Assembly (NCBI RefSeq): GCF_000321225.1
Contig: NW_004450286.1
Span: forward strand, 1,772,238 to 1,836,237
From: Odobenus rosmarus divergens
Taxonomy: Eukaryota; Chordata; Mammalia; Carnivora; Odobenidae
Length of the DNA: 64,000 nt
Direction of reading: 5' to 3'
Each line of letters begins with the position of its first letter. The first letter of the stretch is position 1. The notes under the pieces were generated by a model that made no database searches, was not told where the DNA came from, and was given only the letters and a program-made list of their open reading frames with translations. The translations under genes were made by a program, and so were the position numbers. This document shows positions 50,320-64,000 of this stretch, one piece after another.

Positions 50320-53300
50320 ATTTAGATGGAGACATTACAAAAGAAACAGACAACCCCCCAGCCCCTCAAAGTCCAATCCAAGAGCTGCCAGAACTCGGGA
50401 CTGGAACAGAAAGCCCACAAGCCCAAGTAGCGCCCACCCAGCCTGCACCACCTCCCTGCCCGCACCTCTTTGCATCCTGGTGCCCATCTGATGCCTGGGT
50501 CCCTTTGCCATGTCTGAGCAGGAATGATTCACCCCCTTTCCTATACAGATCAGAGAGCCCAGGCACCAAGAGATGGGACCCTGTCTGGGGAAGCAGCCAC
50601 GCCAGGCTGGGACTTGGCTGGCCCCGGTCCCGGCCTGGTGCCCTTTCCACTGCCCAAAGACAGGCCTGAGCTGAGTCTTTGTCCTCCAGGCCTCCTCTCC
50701 ACTCTTGTCTGCTATCCAAGCTCTTGTGTTATGGATAAGGAAACTGAGGCCCAGACAGGGGACCTGGCTCTCCCGGGGCACAGAGCAGGCTGGTTAGGGG
50801 CCTGGCCAGGACTGGAAATCAGCTCTCCTGACTTCCCCAGTGGGCCACTCTTCATCGCTGCAGGGCTCTGGGCTGAAAGACAGGGTCCACCTCCTGGCTC
50901 GGGCGGGACGATCCCCACCGGGAGTAGCGTTGGCACATCGCCCTCTCCCGGTCACGCTGGGCCTTCTGGATCAACAGCCCGGCTGTTGTGCTGAAATCCA
51001 GGAGCACAAAAGGCCCCACAGCGGGAAGGGGTGGGGGCGGGAGTGTGGGCTGCCCAACCCCACGCTCCTAGCGACAATCAGGGCTTTCAGCGCTGGGAGG
51101 CCCGCAGATCACCAGAGATTGAGCTGGCACAAAGGGGGCATTCTTGGCTCTGGAGCCAGACGATCCCTGGGGGAGGCGCCTGCGGGCACCACTGGGAAAA
51201 CAGGGCCCTGGGTTCCAGGCCTGGTCCTGCCACTGCAGTCCACACCACAGCTACCTTCCCTCTCTGAGCCTCGGTTTCCCACTTGTGAACCAAACCTGCA
51301 GGCCTATCTTTGAGATAACTACCAGCTCTGAGGGTCAGAGACAAGCCTGAGAGGGGCCGCCAAGCCTCGTGGTCAAGAACAGTTCCAGTAGCCACCTGGG
51401 GCCTCAGACAGCTCATTTAGCCGCCAAGCCTCCACTTCCTTACCTGCCAAACGGGGAACATAACCTCTGCCTTGGAGAGATTTGAGTGTAGATAAACTAA
51501 AGCTACAAATGTGCTTAGCAAGGGGCCAGTCACATGGTAGGCCACGGTATTGTTATAGATCTTTCTCTTCTTTTCCTGGAGACACATACCCTACAGGACT
51601 GCTCCATAGCCATCACATCATCAGTGAAAAATGGCTAATCCCAAGGGAAACCGAAGCCTCAAGTCTTGTCCAAAAGGCCTCCTGAGGTGGAAGCGGCCTC
51701 CCAAGCAGGAGCCAGCCCCTAGCCTCGGACCCCTCACAAACACCCTGCAGCCTGGAGAGGTGATCTGACCAAGGTCACTCCACTGGTTGCTGGCAGAGAG
51801 ATGCCAGGACTCCCGCAGGGCTGGAGATGGGGGGCCAGCGGATGAGAGCAAGAGTCCCTGGACAAGGTCGGCAGAGGGGATGCCCAGTGGCCTCGTGGGG
51901 AAAGGCTCTCCCTCCCTCTTCAGCAAGCGGCTCTGACCTTTCTCCCCAAACCAACTCAGTCTCTGGGTACTTTCCAAACATGCTGACTCCAAAAAGGCCT
52001 CTGCGAAAATCAGGCCTCCCATCTGGTAAGCTGAGCTGGGTCCCTACAGGGAAGGGAGGCCCCGCTGGAGGCCCCTCCGAATGGGCAGGAGGAACAGATG
52101 GCCCCAGGCTCCATGGACAGCAGCTGCCCCAGCTCCCTCAGGGACCTCTTTGGATCAGGCTTGCTCTTGTGCTCTCCTACGTGTGTGTGCGCGCATGTGT
52201 GCGCGTGTATGTACCAGAGATATGAGGATACTTAGGTGGTCGTTGTGCCGTGATGGGGCTGGGGATGGATGAGAAACTCCAGTGAGACAAGCAAGCTGCC
52301 CAGCTCATGAATTTAACTGCGAGGTGCTCAGCTATGTTCAGCTACGTTCTACGGGACTGGGGGAGCCACTAGGAGGATGTGCCTTGTGGGGCACAGCAGG
52401 GATCCTCTGCCCCTCGGAGACCAAACCCCCAGTGCCACCCCCGCCCTGCTCAAAACCAGCTCACAGCAGCAGGGCCAGCTCCAACTAGGGTGAGAAAACC
52501 ACCTTTCCTCGCCAGGCTGGCATGGCTTCACAGGGGCCACATGGCTTGGTTAAACTAAGCAAAGCGTAAGCAAACATCAAAGGCCACAGGATTTTCAGAG
52601 CCCATTATTTAAACCACCAGAGGCAAGCTGCAAAGAACCGTCCTTTCTAGTTCTTTCTTTTAAATCTAATTTTAAAGCTTTCCAAAGCCTCTGCGGCACA
52701 GATTCCAGCAGAGGGGCTCGGTGTTTTTAAGTGAATGAGGAATCAAGGGGGTGGGGCATGTGGCAGCCCCTCCCCCAGGCCCGGAGGCTGAGGAGCAGGG
52801 GGAGGAGGGAGGAGTGGAAGGGCAGCCACGGGAGCCTCCCTCCTGGCCTCCAGGGATGGCGCTTCCGTGGCTCTCTCCCTGAGACCCAAGGCTGCAGAGG
52901 CCCTGCTGACACCAATACCAGCCCCGGTTGTCACAATGTGGAGGGGGTGCTCAGCCTAGAATATCCTTCCTTCCCTTGCACGTGAGCCTAGCCCGCATCT
53001 CTGGGCTTCCCTCAGTGCCCCAGACTGTATGGACGCGTCCTCTTGCCTCCAGTACTGAGACAGGCTCAGTCGAACAACCAAAGCCTGAAGAGAACCCAGG
53101 GAGCAAGAAGAAAGGAGGAGAGAGGGCTACAAGGTTCTTTGGAACATTTGCCAGATCCTTCCACCAACCCTGCTGGAAGTCACAGGTTTAATCCAGGGTG
53201 GGGGTGGGGGTGGGGGAGGGGGAGAGGAGGTCCTGCTTCAGCTTCACAGGGACTTGGGCCTCCAGTTCTCACTCCCACACGTTGTCCACAGCGCGGCACA

Positions 53301-55384
53301 GCAGCTGGGAGAGTCTGGCCAGGTCTCAGTGCAGAACCTCCTCTACTTTGCTCCGGGCGGGCAGGATATATGTGTGTCCACATGCTCCATCAAGCAAGCC
53401 ACAGTGTCATCTCCTTTCTCCCTACCCCTGGCTTCAAGGGCGTGTCCCGAACCGGCTAGTGCCGGTGCCATGATAAAACAAACAGGTCAGATGCTGTCCA
53501 CCGTTCCGTGGCCCGGTGTTGGGTATGACCCCAGCATCCTCTGATCAAGGCCAGGAAAGAGGCCACTCTTCACCCCTTCCTTGGCAGTGGAGGGAAGGTA
53601 GAGGCCAGGAGGCCTGGGCTGGGGGTACAGACATACCAGCTACCTCCGGGCACCCTCTGGGTCTTCCGCTCAGCTCCGCCTGACTGGGGGCACATGGGCA
53701 GGTGCTGCCGTCTTCGAACACCCCTGTACCCTCAAGAGAGGCCCCAGAACAAGCTGGAGTACTGGTAGGTCAAGGTGAGACCCAGACAGTTGTGGAGGTC
53801 ACTCAGGTTCTTCTCGCACGGGTTGGGGTCAGGACACTGCATTTCTGATGCCCAGGCCCTTGTAGCTCTGTGCCCAGCTTCCCAGTGCACAGCTGCTAGA
53901 CTCTGTACAACAGAGAAGCCACTTGAGTCTGACCATCAGGTCATGCCCGATAGTGGAAACCCTGCCCAGCGTCAGGGATGGAGAGTCTTGTCTTTATACC
54001 TAGGTGTTTTGTTGATTTCTTGCTGCCAGCGGTGGCCATGGCCTGTGCCCCTTCCCGAGAACCAGGCGTGAGGTCATTAGCCTAATTTGTTCTCATCTGG
54101 CACCACGAGTGGGTTCTTAGATTTACAGGTAGCCTGTGGAGCCAGACTTGTTATGGTAGGGCTCAGAGAAATGTTTCTTCTCCTCTTGGTGAGGAGAAAG
54201 TGGAACTGGGGACTCACCTCCTCCTGGCAGCTGACCTTCATTGCTCCCCACCTTTTGTCTCCACCTTACGCTGCCCCTTCCTGCTGCCGTCAACAGCCAT
54301 CCTCAGCACTGGCCAGTCTCGTATTTTACATTAGAGTTAGAAGGGACATTATTTTTCTGTATATGGTATTTTCCCCCATGATTATAAGAAAAAGAAAATT
54401 TGGGAGCCAGGGAAAAAATATCAAGGAGAAAATAAGAATCACCCTAGCCCCACCTCTCAGAGGAAATAAGAGTTAATATGAGAATATTTCTATTTTTTTC
54501 CAGGTTTTTCCAGGCCTATTTTTTTCATGGTAGAGATCTTACTGCATTTATAGTTTTATATCTCATTTTTCATTTATTTTGAATTATATATCACAGGCAT
54601 ATGAGAACATGGCTCATGATGAGCCTCAGAAGAGCCAAGAGCCCTGATGGTGAGGGTCCTTCCTGGGCTGCACACAGAGATCCTCCCCTGACAGGACCCC
54701 GTAAGGGGACTCCCCATCCAATCCTCAGGCTTTGGGGATAATGAGATAATGAGAAGCTCTTAGCCCTGACCTCAGCCCATGGCATCCTTAGCTGTGAGGA
54801 CCAGAGAGCTCAGCCCTCCGGCGGGATGAAGGAGCAATTGGTGTCATGGCCGCTACTGACCTATGGGGGCCTGGAAAATGATAAATCAGCCTGCCTTTGT
54901 GATAGCATGCTGGAAACCAGAACTGCTGCTCATTTAGGGGATTGTTAACTAAAACAATCGATGCTGCTGACCACAACCTGGACCTGAGCTCTAGCTAGGA
55001 AAGCACTAATCCAGAACCTCTGGAAAGCCACAGGCTGGCTGGGAGCCCAGTGACTGCACAGAAACGCATCCCCATGGACAAATGGAATAGACAACTCTCT
55101 CCCCTCAGGCTGCGGAGACATGAACCAATACCTTGATCTTCCAGCTCAGAGAGGATGGTCTGAAAGACAGAAAAGGGGAAAAGGGAGGAGCAAGTAGTGA
55201 CACTAGATTGAAAAGACAACAATGGGGCAAAGAAAAAGGGAAATAAAAGAATATTTTGAGACAAACAAAAATGGAAACACAACATACCAAACTTCGGCGA
55301 TGCAGCAAAAGCAAAAGCAAAAAGCTTAGTTCTCAGAAGGAAGTTTATAGCAGTAAACATCTACCTTAAGAAAAAAAGAGAAAG
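50320..55384. other. TSPAN15: 5 kb of TSPAN15 intron 3 downstream part
   Basis: Contains MIR-like pieces near 50,730 and 51,200-51,490, a TG/CG alternating tract at 52,180-52,214 and a G-rich run at 53,196-53,223. No alternative exon with conserved coding text is seen. Confidence 0.6.
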
Positions 55385-58300
55385 ACCTTGAATGAAAAAT
55401 CTCACTTTACACATCAAGAAAGCAGAAAGAGAAGAGCGAACTAAGTCCAAAGTTAGTAGAGGGAAGGGAATAACAAAGATCTGAGCAGAAATAAATGAAA
55501 TAGAGACTAGAAAGACAACAGAAAATATCTACAAAATTAAGAGATTTTTTTTAAAGATAAATAAAATTAACAACCTCTAGCTAGACTAGGAAAAAAACAG
55601 ACAATTCCAATAAATAAAAGCAGATATGAAAGAGGAGACGTCATAACCAATACCACAGAAATACAAAGGATAAGAGACTACGATGAACAATTATCCACCA
55701 CCAAACTGGGTAACCAAAAAGAAATGGATAAATTCCTAGAAACATACAACCTACCAAGGCTGAGTCATGACGAAATAGAAAATCTGAACAGACCAATAAC
55801 AGGTCAGGAACTAGTAAACTAGTAAAACTCTAGGACCAGATGGCTTTACTGGTGAATTCTACCAAATACTTAAGGAATAATTAATACTAATCTTTCTCAA
55901 ATTCTTCCAAGATATCGAAGAGGAGGAGATGCTTCCAAAATCATTACGAGGCCAGCATTCCTCTGATACCAAAGCCAAATGAAGACACTACAGGAAAAGA
56001 AAATTATAGGCTAATATCTCTGATGAACATAGCTGTAAAAATCCTCAACAAAATATTAGCAAACCAAATTCAACAACACATTAAAAGGATCATAGCCATG
56101 ATCAAGTGGGATTTATCCCTGGGATGCAAGGATGGTTCAACAGCTGCAAATCAATCAGTGTGATACACCACAATAACAATGAAGGATACAAATCATATGA
56201 TCATTTCAATAGATGCAGAAAAAGCATTTGACAAAATACGAAACCCTTTTCTGACAAAAATGCTCAACAAATTAGGTATAGAAAGAATGCACCTCAACAT
56301 AACAAAGGCCATACATAATAAACCTGCAATTGACATCATACTCAATGGTAAAAAAGTGAAAGCCTTTCCTTTAAGCTCAGGAAGAGAAAAGTGTCTACTC
56401 TCACTACTTCTATTCAGCTAGTCCTGGAAGTCCTAAGCCAGAGCAAGGAACTTAGGCAAGAAAAAGAAATAAAAGTCATCCAAACCAGAAAGGAAGTAAA
56501 ATTTTCTGTTTGTACACGACACGATCTTATATATAGCAATCTTAAAGACCCCAGGGGTGCCTGGGTGGTTCAGTCGGTTGAGCGCCTGGCTCTTGATCTC
56601 AGCTCAGGTCTTGATCTCAGGGTCATGGATTCAAGCCCCATGTCGGGATCCATGCTGGGCATGGACCCTACTTTAAAAAAAAAAAAAAAGAAAGAAATCT
56701 TAAAGATTCCAGCAAAAATCTGTTAAAACCAATAAACAAATTCAGTAAAGTTGTAGAATACAAAAATCAGTTGCATTTCTATACACTAACAATGAACTAT
56801 CCAAAAAATAAATTAACAAACCCATTTACAATAGCATCAGATAGAATAAATTATTTAGGGATAAGTTTAACCAAAGAAGTGAAAGATCTATATACTGAAA
56901 ACCACAAAACACTGATGAGAGAAATTGAAGACAACACAAATAAAGGGAAAGATATCCCTTGTTCACGGACTGGAAGACTTAATATTACTGAACTATTCCT
57001 ACTACCCAAAGTGATCTACAGATTTAATGCAATACCTATCAAAATTCCAATAGCATTTTTTCACTGAAATAGAAAAAAAAAACTCTTAAAATTTGTGTAG
57101 AACCACAATATGACGCCAAAAAGCTAAAGCAATCTTGTGCACAAAAAGCAAAGCTGGAGGAATCATACTTTCTGATTTCAAACTATATTATAAAGCTACA
57201 GTTATCAAAATAGTATGGTACTGACCCAAAAAACCCACACATATAGATCACTAGAATAGGATAGAGAGCCTAAGAAATAAACCCAGTCACACCCACTAAT
57301 TTTCTATAAAAATGCCAAAAATACACAATGGGAAAAGGATAGTTTCTTAAATGGTGCTAGGAAAACTGGATATCCGCATGCAAAAGAATAAATTGGATGA
57401 TTATCTTACATCATACACAAAAATCAACTCCAAATGGATAGAAGACTTAAAGATAAGACCTGAAATTGTAAAACTCTTAAAAGAAAGCATAGGGGGAGAA
57501 ATCCCGGACGTTGGTCATGGCAATGATTTTTTGGATCTGACACCAAAAGCACAGTTAACAAAGGCAAAAATAAACAAGTGGGACCACATCACACTAAAAA
57601 ATTTCTGCACAGCGAAGGAAAGAAACAAAAAAATGAAAAGGCAACCTACAGAATGAGAGAAAATATTTGTAAGCCATATATCTTTTAAGAAGTTAATATC
57701 CAAAATGTATAAGGAAACCTTATAACTGAATGACAACAACAAATTTATCTGATTAAAAATGGGCAGAAGAACTAAATAGATATTTTTCCAAAGGAGACAT
57801 CCAGATGGCCAACAGTTATATGAAAAGATGCTCAACATCACTCATCATCAGGGAGATACAAATCAAAACCGCAATGAGATATCACCTAATGCCTATTTGA
57901 ATGGCTATTGCCAAAAAGACAAGAGATAACAAATATTAGTGGGGAGAAGAGGAAACCTTTGTACGCGGTTGGTGGGGATATAAATTAGTATAACCAGTAC
58001 GGAAAACACTATGAAAGTTCTTCCAAAATTTCAAGATAGAACTATACCATATGAACCAGTAATCCCGCCTGTGGGAATACATCCAAAGGATATGCTGTCG
58101 CATTACTCACCATAGCCAAGATATGGGAACAACCTAAGTGTCTATTGACAGATGAATGGATAAGGAAATATACTCATTTATTTAACATATTTATATATTT
58201 TTATTTTTATATTGTATTGTGTATATATCCATTGCATACACACACAATGGAATATTATTTAGCCATAAACAAAGAAGGAAATCCTGCCATTTGTGACAAC

Positions 58301-58775
58301 AAGGATGGACCTTGAGGGCATTATGCTGAGTGAAATAAGCCAGAGAAAGACAAATACTGCAGGGTATCACTTGTATGTGGAACCTAAAAAAGAAAAAGGA
58401 AGTCAAACCCGTAGAATCAGAGAGTAGAGTGGTGGCTACCAGGGGCTAGGGATAGGAAATAAGATGTTGGCCAAGGGTACCAACTCTCAGTTATACAGTG
58501 AATAAGTTCTGAGGATCTACTGTAGGGCATTGTGACTCTAGCTAATAACACTGTATTGTATACTTGAAATTCGCTGAGAATAGACCTGGAGCATTCTCAC
58601 TAAAAGAAAAGTTCCTGTGTGAGGTGATGGATGTGTTATTTAACTTGATTGTGGTAATCATTTCACAATGTATATGTAAATCGAATCATCACATTGTACA
58701 TGTGCATGTAAATATGTTGCAATTTTACTTGTCAATTACACCTCCATAAAGCTGGGGGGCGGGGAGGAAAAAAGA
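55385..58775 (+). mobile_element. Degraded L1 in TSPAN15 intron 3 (ORF2 and 3'UTR), antisense to the gene
   Basis: ORF2 remnants appear in order: the endonuclease-RT linker (KAEREERTKSKVSRGKG-like, 55,420), the RT domain with [17 protein letters not shown] at about 56,200, NKLTNPFTIASDRINYLGIS and TGRLNITELFLLPKVIYRF at 56,800-57,050, and the C-terminal region KINSKWIEDLKIRPEIVKLL at 57,420. The L1 3'UTR follows to about 58,775. Many stops and frameshifts break it. A CAN-SINE with clear target-site duplications is inserted at about 56,555-56,695, so the L1 predates that SINE. Confidence 0.93.
56555..56695 (+). mobile_element. Short CAN-SINE inside the intron 3 L1
   Basis: Sense SINE ggggtgcctgggtggttcag ... 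ending in a long A run. Target repeat aatcttaaagaccccag versus aatcttaaagattccag at 56,538 and 56,696. Confidence 0.93.
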
Positions 58776-59309
58776 ACTGAAACGGAAGAGCTGCCTCTGT
58801 CTTGCTGTGTGCTGTGGGGAGGGCTTCCTAAACTCTCTGTGCCTCACTGACTCCATTGATTTGATGGGAGTCTCCCTACCCCTCTCCTGCAGTTCCTAAA
58901 ATGGGAAGAAGACCCCTGGATTCCAGGGGTGTAGACAAGCCTATGTTTAAGGGGCTCCCCTGCTCCCCCCTCCCCGGGGCCGGGATCCAGCTGCACCCAC
59001 GAGGAGTTTGGCAGGAGTCAAACACCAGGTCATTGGAGGGCTCTGTACCCCCCTGTGTCTGGGATAGCGACGGCGGCCCGTCGCTCAACCTCTGACAAGA
59101 GAGAAAATGGGGCCACAGCCCTCAAGCACCTGCTCAGCAGCAATGCCCAAGAGCGCCAGGAGCCGAGCTGTCTGGGTGGGGCGGGGTGGCGGCAGGGGAG
59201 TGGACAGGCCGAAGAGAACTTACTCAAACTCACCCTGCTCCCCAAGTCCCACCTCCAACACCAAAGCTGGGATGAAGGCAAAGGAATGCGATTATGGGAG
59301 AAATGACAG

Positions 59310-59400
59310 AGCCTTGGGTTGGAAGTCAACCCCACACAGCCACTAGGTTATTGTGGGGTCTTGGACAAGTCATTTCTCTCCTCCAGGCTTCGGGACAGAG
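59310..59400 (-). repeat. MIR fragment in intron 3
   Basis: ttgggttggaagtcaacccc, gggtcttggacaagtcattt, ctctcctccaggcttcggga. Confidence 0.6.
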
Positions 59401-59439
59401 GAGCTGATAGGTAACAAGGGTCCACTGGGGGCCATAACC

Positions 59440-59585
59440 ACGCCGGGTCCCTCACATGCATTCTCTCATCAAATCCTCACCCAAAACCCAGTGAGCTAGG
59501 AATAATAATCCCCTGGGAACCTGAGGATCTGAGAGGCTAAATGACTTGCCCAAGGTCACACAGCCAGTATGAGGTGCACACAGCC
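59440..59585 (+). repeat. MIR fragment in intron 3
   Basis: gcattctctcatcaaatcct, aggctaaatgacttgcccaa, ggtcacacagccagtatgag. Confidence 0.8.
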
Positions 59586-59689
59586 TGCAATAGAAGGATT
59601 GGAGACCAAAAGCCCTGAGAACCTCGCCAGCTCAAAGGGGCCCTGATTCTGCCAACTCTTCCAGGGCCAAGCCGTCATCCCCTCCTTCC

Positions 59690-61203
<1,514 letters not shown>

Positions 61204-61362
61204 CTACACCCCTGGTCCCAGTGTGGGTTTGCTGATGATATGAGCCAGTGACTCACCACCACCGTTTTTGGGGTTTACTTGTTCTCATTCCAGTGTGGTT
61301 TCTCCCACTCGCAACTGAGAGGCCAGACCAACGCAGGGTTTAAATAAGAAGAAGGGGATTCA

Positions 61363-61827
<465 letters not shown>

Positions 61828-61909
61828 CTACAAAGAGTTCCTCTGGGGGCTACGATGCCTGTCACTGGGGGCTCACCCCAGATGACCGTACATGAGGGAA
61901 CCTGCTGTG

Positions 61910-62310
61910 GGCTGAACGGTGCTCCCCCGAAGTTCAGACGCTGCACTCCCAACCTCCCCCCCCTTAGTACCTCAGAATGTGACTATATTTGGAGATAGAG
62001 CCTTCAAAGCAGTAATGAAGTTAAAAATGAGGTCATATGGGGGGGCCTTAATCCAATAGGGACTGGTGTCTTTATAAGAAGGAGAGATTAGGCCCCAGAC
62101 ACACACAGACGGGAGAGCACGTGAGGACACAGGCAGAAGGAGGCCATCTGCACACCAAGGAGAGAGGCCTCGGGAGAAACCAACCCTGCCGGACCTTGAT
62201 CTTGGCCTCCCAGCCTCCAGAGCTGTGAGGAAATAAATTTCTGTGGTTGAAGCTACATGGGCTGTGGCACTTTGTTAGGGCAGCCCGAGCAAACTGGCAC
62301 AGACCCTCTT
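61910..62310 (+). mobile_element. Ancient MaLR-type LTR in TSPAN15 intron 1
   Basis: Landmarks gctgaacggtgctcccccga, cagaatgtgactatatttgg, ctccagagctgtgaggaaat aaatttctgtgg and ggcactttgttagggcagcc match the other MaLR-like LTRs here. Confidence 0.73.
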
Positions 62311-62924
62311 TAGAGGAAAGTACCGCTGAGCTGGGGGCCCTGCGATACCTCCTACACAGGCGGGTCACCCGGGGACATTTCAGAGCTGCTAGATGCAGCA
62401 CCCTGAACGTGGAATATATACGCAGGAGGACCATCGGGAAGGTGGAAGGTTAGGGTAGGAGGAATTTTGAGGGGATTTTTAAGTCAAATTCCTTGTTAAT
62501 CAACTTTCCCAGCAGTGGAAAGATGACTGAGTCCCACTCTGTCAGGAAAAACCAGGTCACAAAGCCCTTGGAGGGCCCCGTTTGTCCCTCAGCCTCAAAG
62601 TCTTGTGCTAAATTTTCAGGGAGTTTTATCAGCTGACACCACTCCCAAGCCTCAGACGAGTCTGGGGCTACACTGCCACCCTGGGATCCTACTGTAGTGT
62701 CCTGACTGGCCCCCTTCGGCCCATTCTCCACATCAGAGTGACCAGGCAAACCCAAATCAGAGCAGGCTGGTTCTCTGTGCACCAAGAATGAAAGCCACAA
62801 CCCTAACCACAGATGACAGGTCCACACAACCTGTCTGAGCTCACCTGTCACTTCCTTCCCTCCCTCCCTCGGCTTTCCCAGCACTGGGCTCCTTCCTGCT
62901 GGTGGAACACACTCAGGGAGCCAC

Positions 62925-63320
62925 CCCAGGGCCTTTGCACAGGCTGTTCCCACTGCCTAGAATGCTCTTCTTCCTGACATCCACATGGCTCACCCCTTCA
63001 TCTCCCTCTTGTCTTTTGCTCAGTTGTCAGCCACCTTGTGAGGCCTTTCTGGGGCCATCTTATTTAAAAGTAGAAAATCCTTCCCCCTGAAACTCCTGAT
63101 CCCATTTCCCACTTCATTTTTCTCCTCTGCCCTGACCAGTATTTAACGAGCAGCTTTCTTCTTTTACTTTGTAATTGTTTGTCTTCCCCAAGAGACTCTA
63201 AGCTCCATGTCAGGAGGGATTTTCCAACTGTTTGGGGCATCCCCAGCACCACGACAGTTCCTGACATTTAGGAAGTACAGTTGGTCCTTACAATCAATGT
63301 GTATTGAATGGATGCGTGCC
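62925..63320 (+). mobile_element. L2 LINE fragment, intron 1
   Basis: L2 landmarks: cagggcctttgcacaggctg, ttcccactgcctagaatgct, gactctaagctccatgtcag, aatcaatgtgtattgaatgg. Confidence 0.78.
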
Positions 63321-63899
63321 GGACTTCCCTTGGGCTTGAGTCTGACACTGTGTACCCCGTCTCCTGCTTGTCCAAGGGTTCTGAGTTTCCGGGCCACACC
63401 TTCCTGAGGGCAAGGACACATTGCCAGATATGCTGGAGAAGGTGGCGTGGGACAGTAACCAGAGCCGTGGCACAGCCAGCTAAGGTCCGAGGAAAGGAAG
63501 TGAGGCGTAATACCGACAGGATGTTGGTGAGATACCCTAGAGTCAACAGCTAGAAAACTGAGGGGGCCACCTTTCCAGTTCCTCACTGGCCTTAAATTGG
63601 CTCTAATGTGCCCTCAAAATAGATCCCCTTGACTTCCTTCTGAAGAGTACTAAGACCGCCCTGGAGGAGTAAACTGTAGTTTAGGAAAAGCAGGGAAGTG
63701 CCTGCTTTCTCCAAAGCTTTGACAAGTGGCCAGGATGCCAAAAGTCAAACAGAATCAGCTTACTTAGAAACATTGGATAAAAGAGGATGGCCAGGAATCT
63801 GTCTCCCCGGGACAAGTCGACCTTATCAGGAAAACCGTGCGTGAAATGATGTCATCAAAAGTACCCACTTGGGTGAATGTTTAAATTTATAAGGCAAGG

Positions 63900-64000
63900 G
63901 GCGCCTGGGTGGCTCGGTTGGTTAAGTGACTGCCTTCGGCTCAGGTCATGATCCTGGAGTCCCGGGATCGAGTCCCGCATCGGGCTCCCTGCTCGGCAGG
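63900..64000 (+). mobile_element. CAN-SINE cut by the window end
   Basis: Sense head ggggcgcctgggtggctcgg through gggctccctgctcggcagg; the CT-rich part and tail lie beyond the window. Antisense to TSPAN15, in intron 1. Confidence 0.95.

Noticed and set aside
55385..58775. Active L1 reverse transcriptase
   Set aside because: RT motifs are recognisable but the frame is broken by many stops and frameshifts and by a SINE; ORF1 and the 5'UTR are absent.

Overview
The window is nuclear DNA from a placental mammal, almost certainly a carnivoran. It holds about 20 copies of a tRNA-Lys-derived CAN-SINE, recognised by the GGGGCGCCTGGGTGGCTCAG head, an internal CT-rich stretch and an AAATAAATAAAATC tail. 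The head and body match the type I associate with arctoid caniforms (bears, seals, mustelids) and do not match the GGGATCCCTGGGTGGCGCAG head of canid SINEC_Cf. The species cannot be fixed further.

One protein-coding gene is present, on the minus strand from about 39,420 to beyond the right edge: TSPAN15, a tetraspanin of the ADAM10-partner TspanC8 group. Coding exons 2-8 (61,770 down to 40,085) are all intact, with AG/GT splice sites and an open frame. They encode residues 33-294 of the expected 294. Exon 1 (about 32 codons with the start) is not in the window, so 61,771-64,000 is the 3' part of intron 1. The 3'UTR runs to an AATAAA at 39,441-39,436, followed by a T-rich downstream element.

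Positions 1-39,400 are intergenic DNA downstream of TSPAN15, on the side where NEUROG3 lies in human. No NEUROG3 sequence is visible here. This part is a patchwork of old and young repeats: CAN-SINEs, MIRs, antisense and sense L1 fragments, MaLR-type LTRs and a 1.7 kb copy of an ancient repeat I cannot name. It also holds a processed RPSA (laminin receptor) pseudogene at 16,405-17,345 and a 1.1 kb TG-rich tandem array at 32,880-34,020 next to L1 3' ends. Inside the gene the introns carry MIR, L2, a 3.4 kb degraded L1 in intron 3, two complete SINEs and a third cut by the window end. Every SINE and L1 in the gene is antisense to transcription.

I see no undescribed biological system. The items most worth checking are possible cis-regulatory blocks downstream of TSPAN15: an X-box-like inverted repeat beside an HNF1-like half site at 931-982, a CCAAT/GC-box cluster at 19,780-19,870 and a non-repetitive block at 21,700-21,990. 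The structure of the TG array and the all-phase-0 architecture of TSPAN15 are also worth a look.
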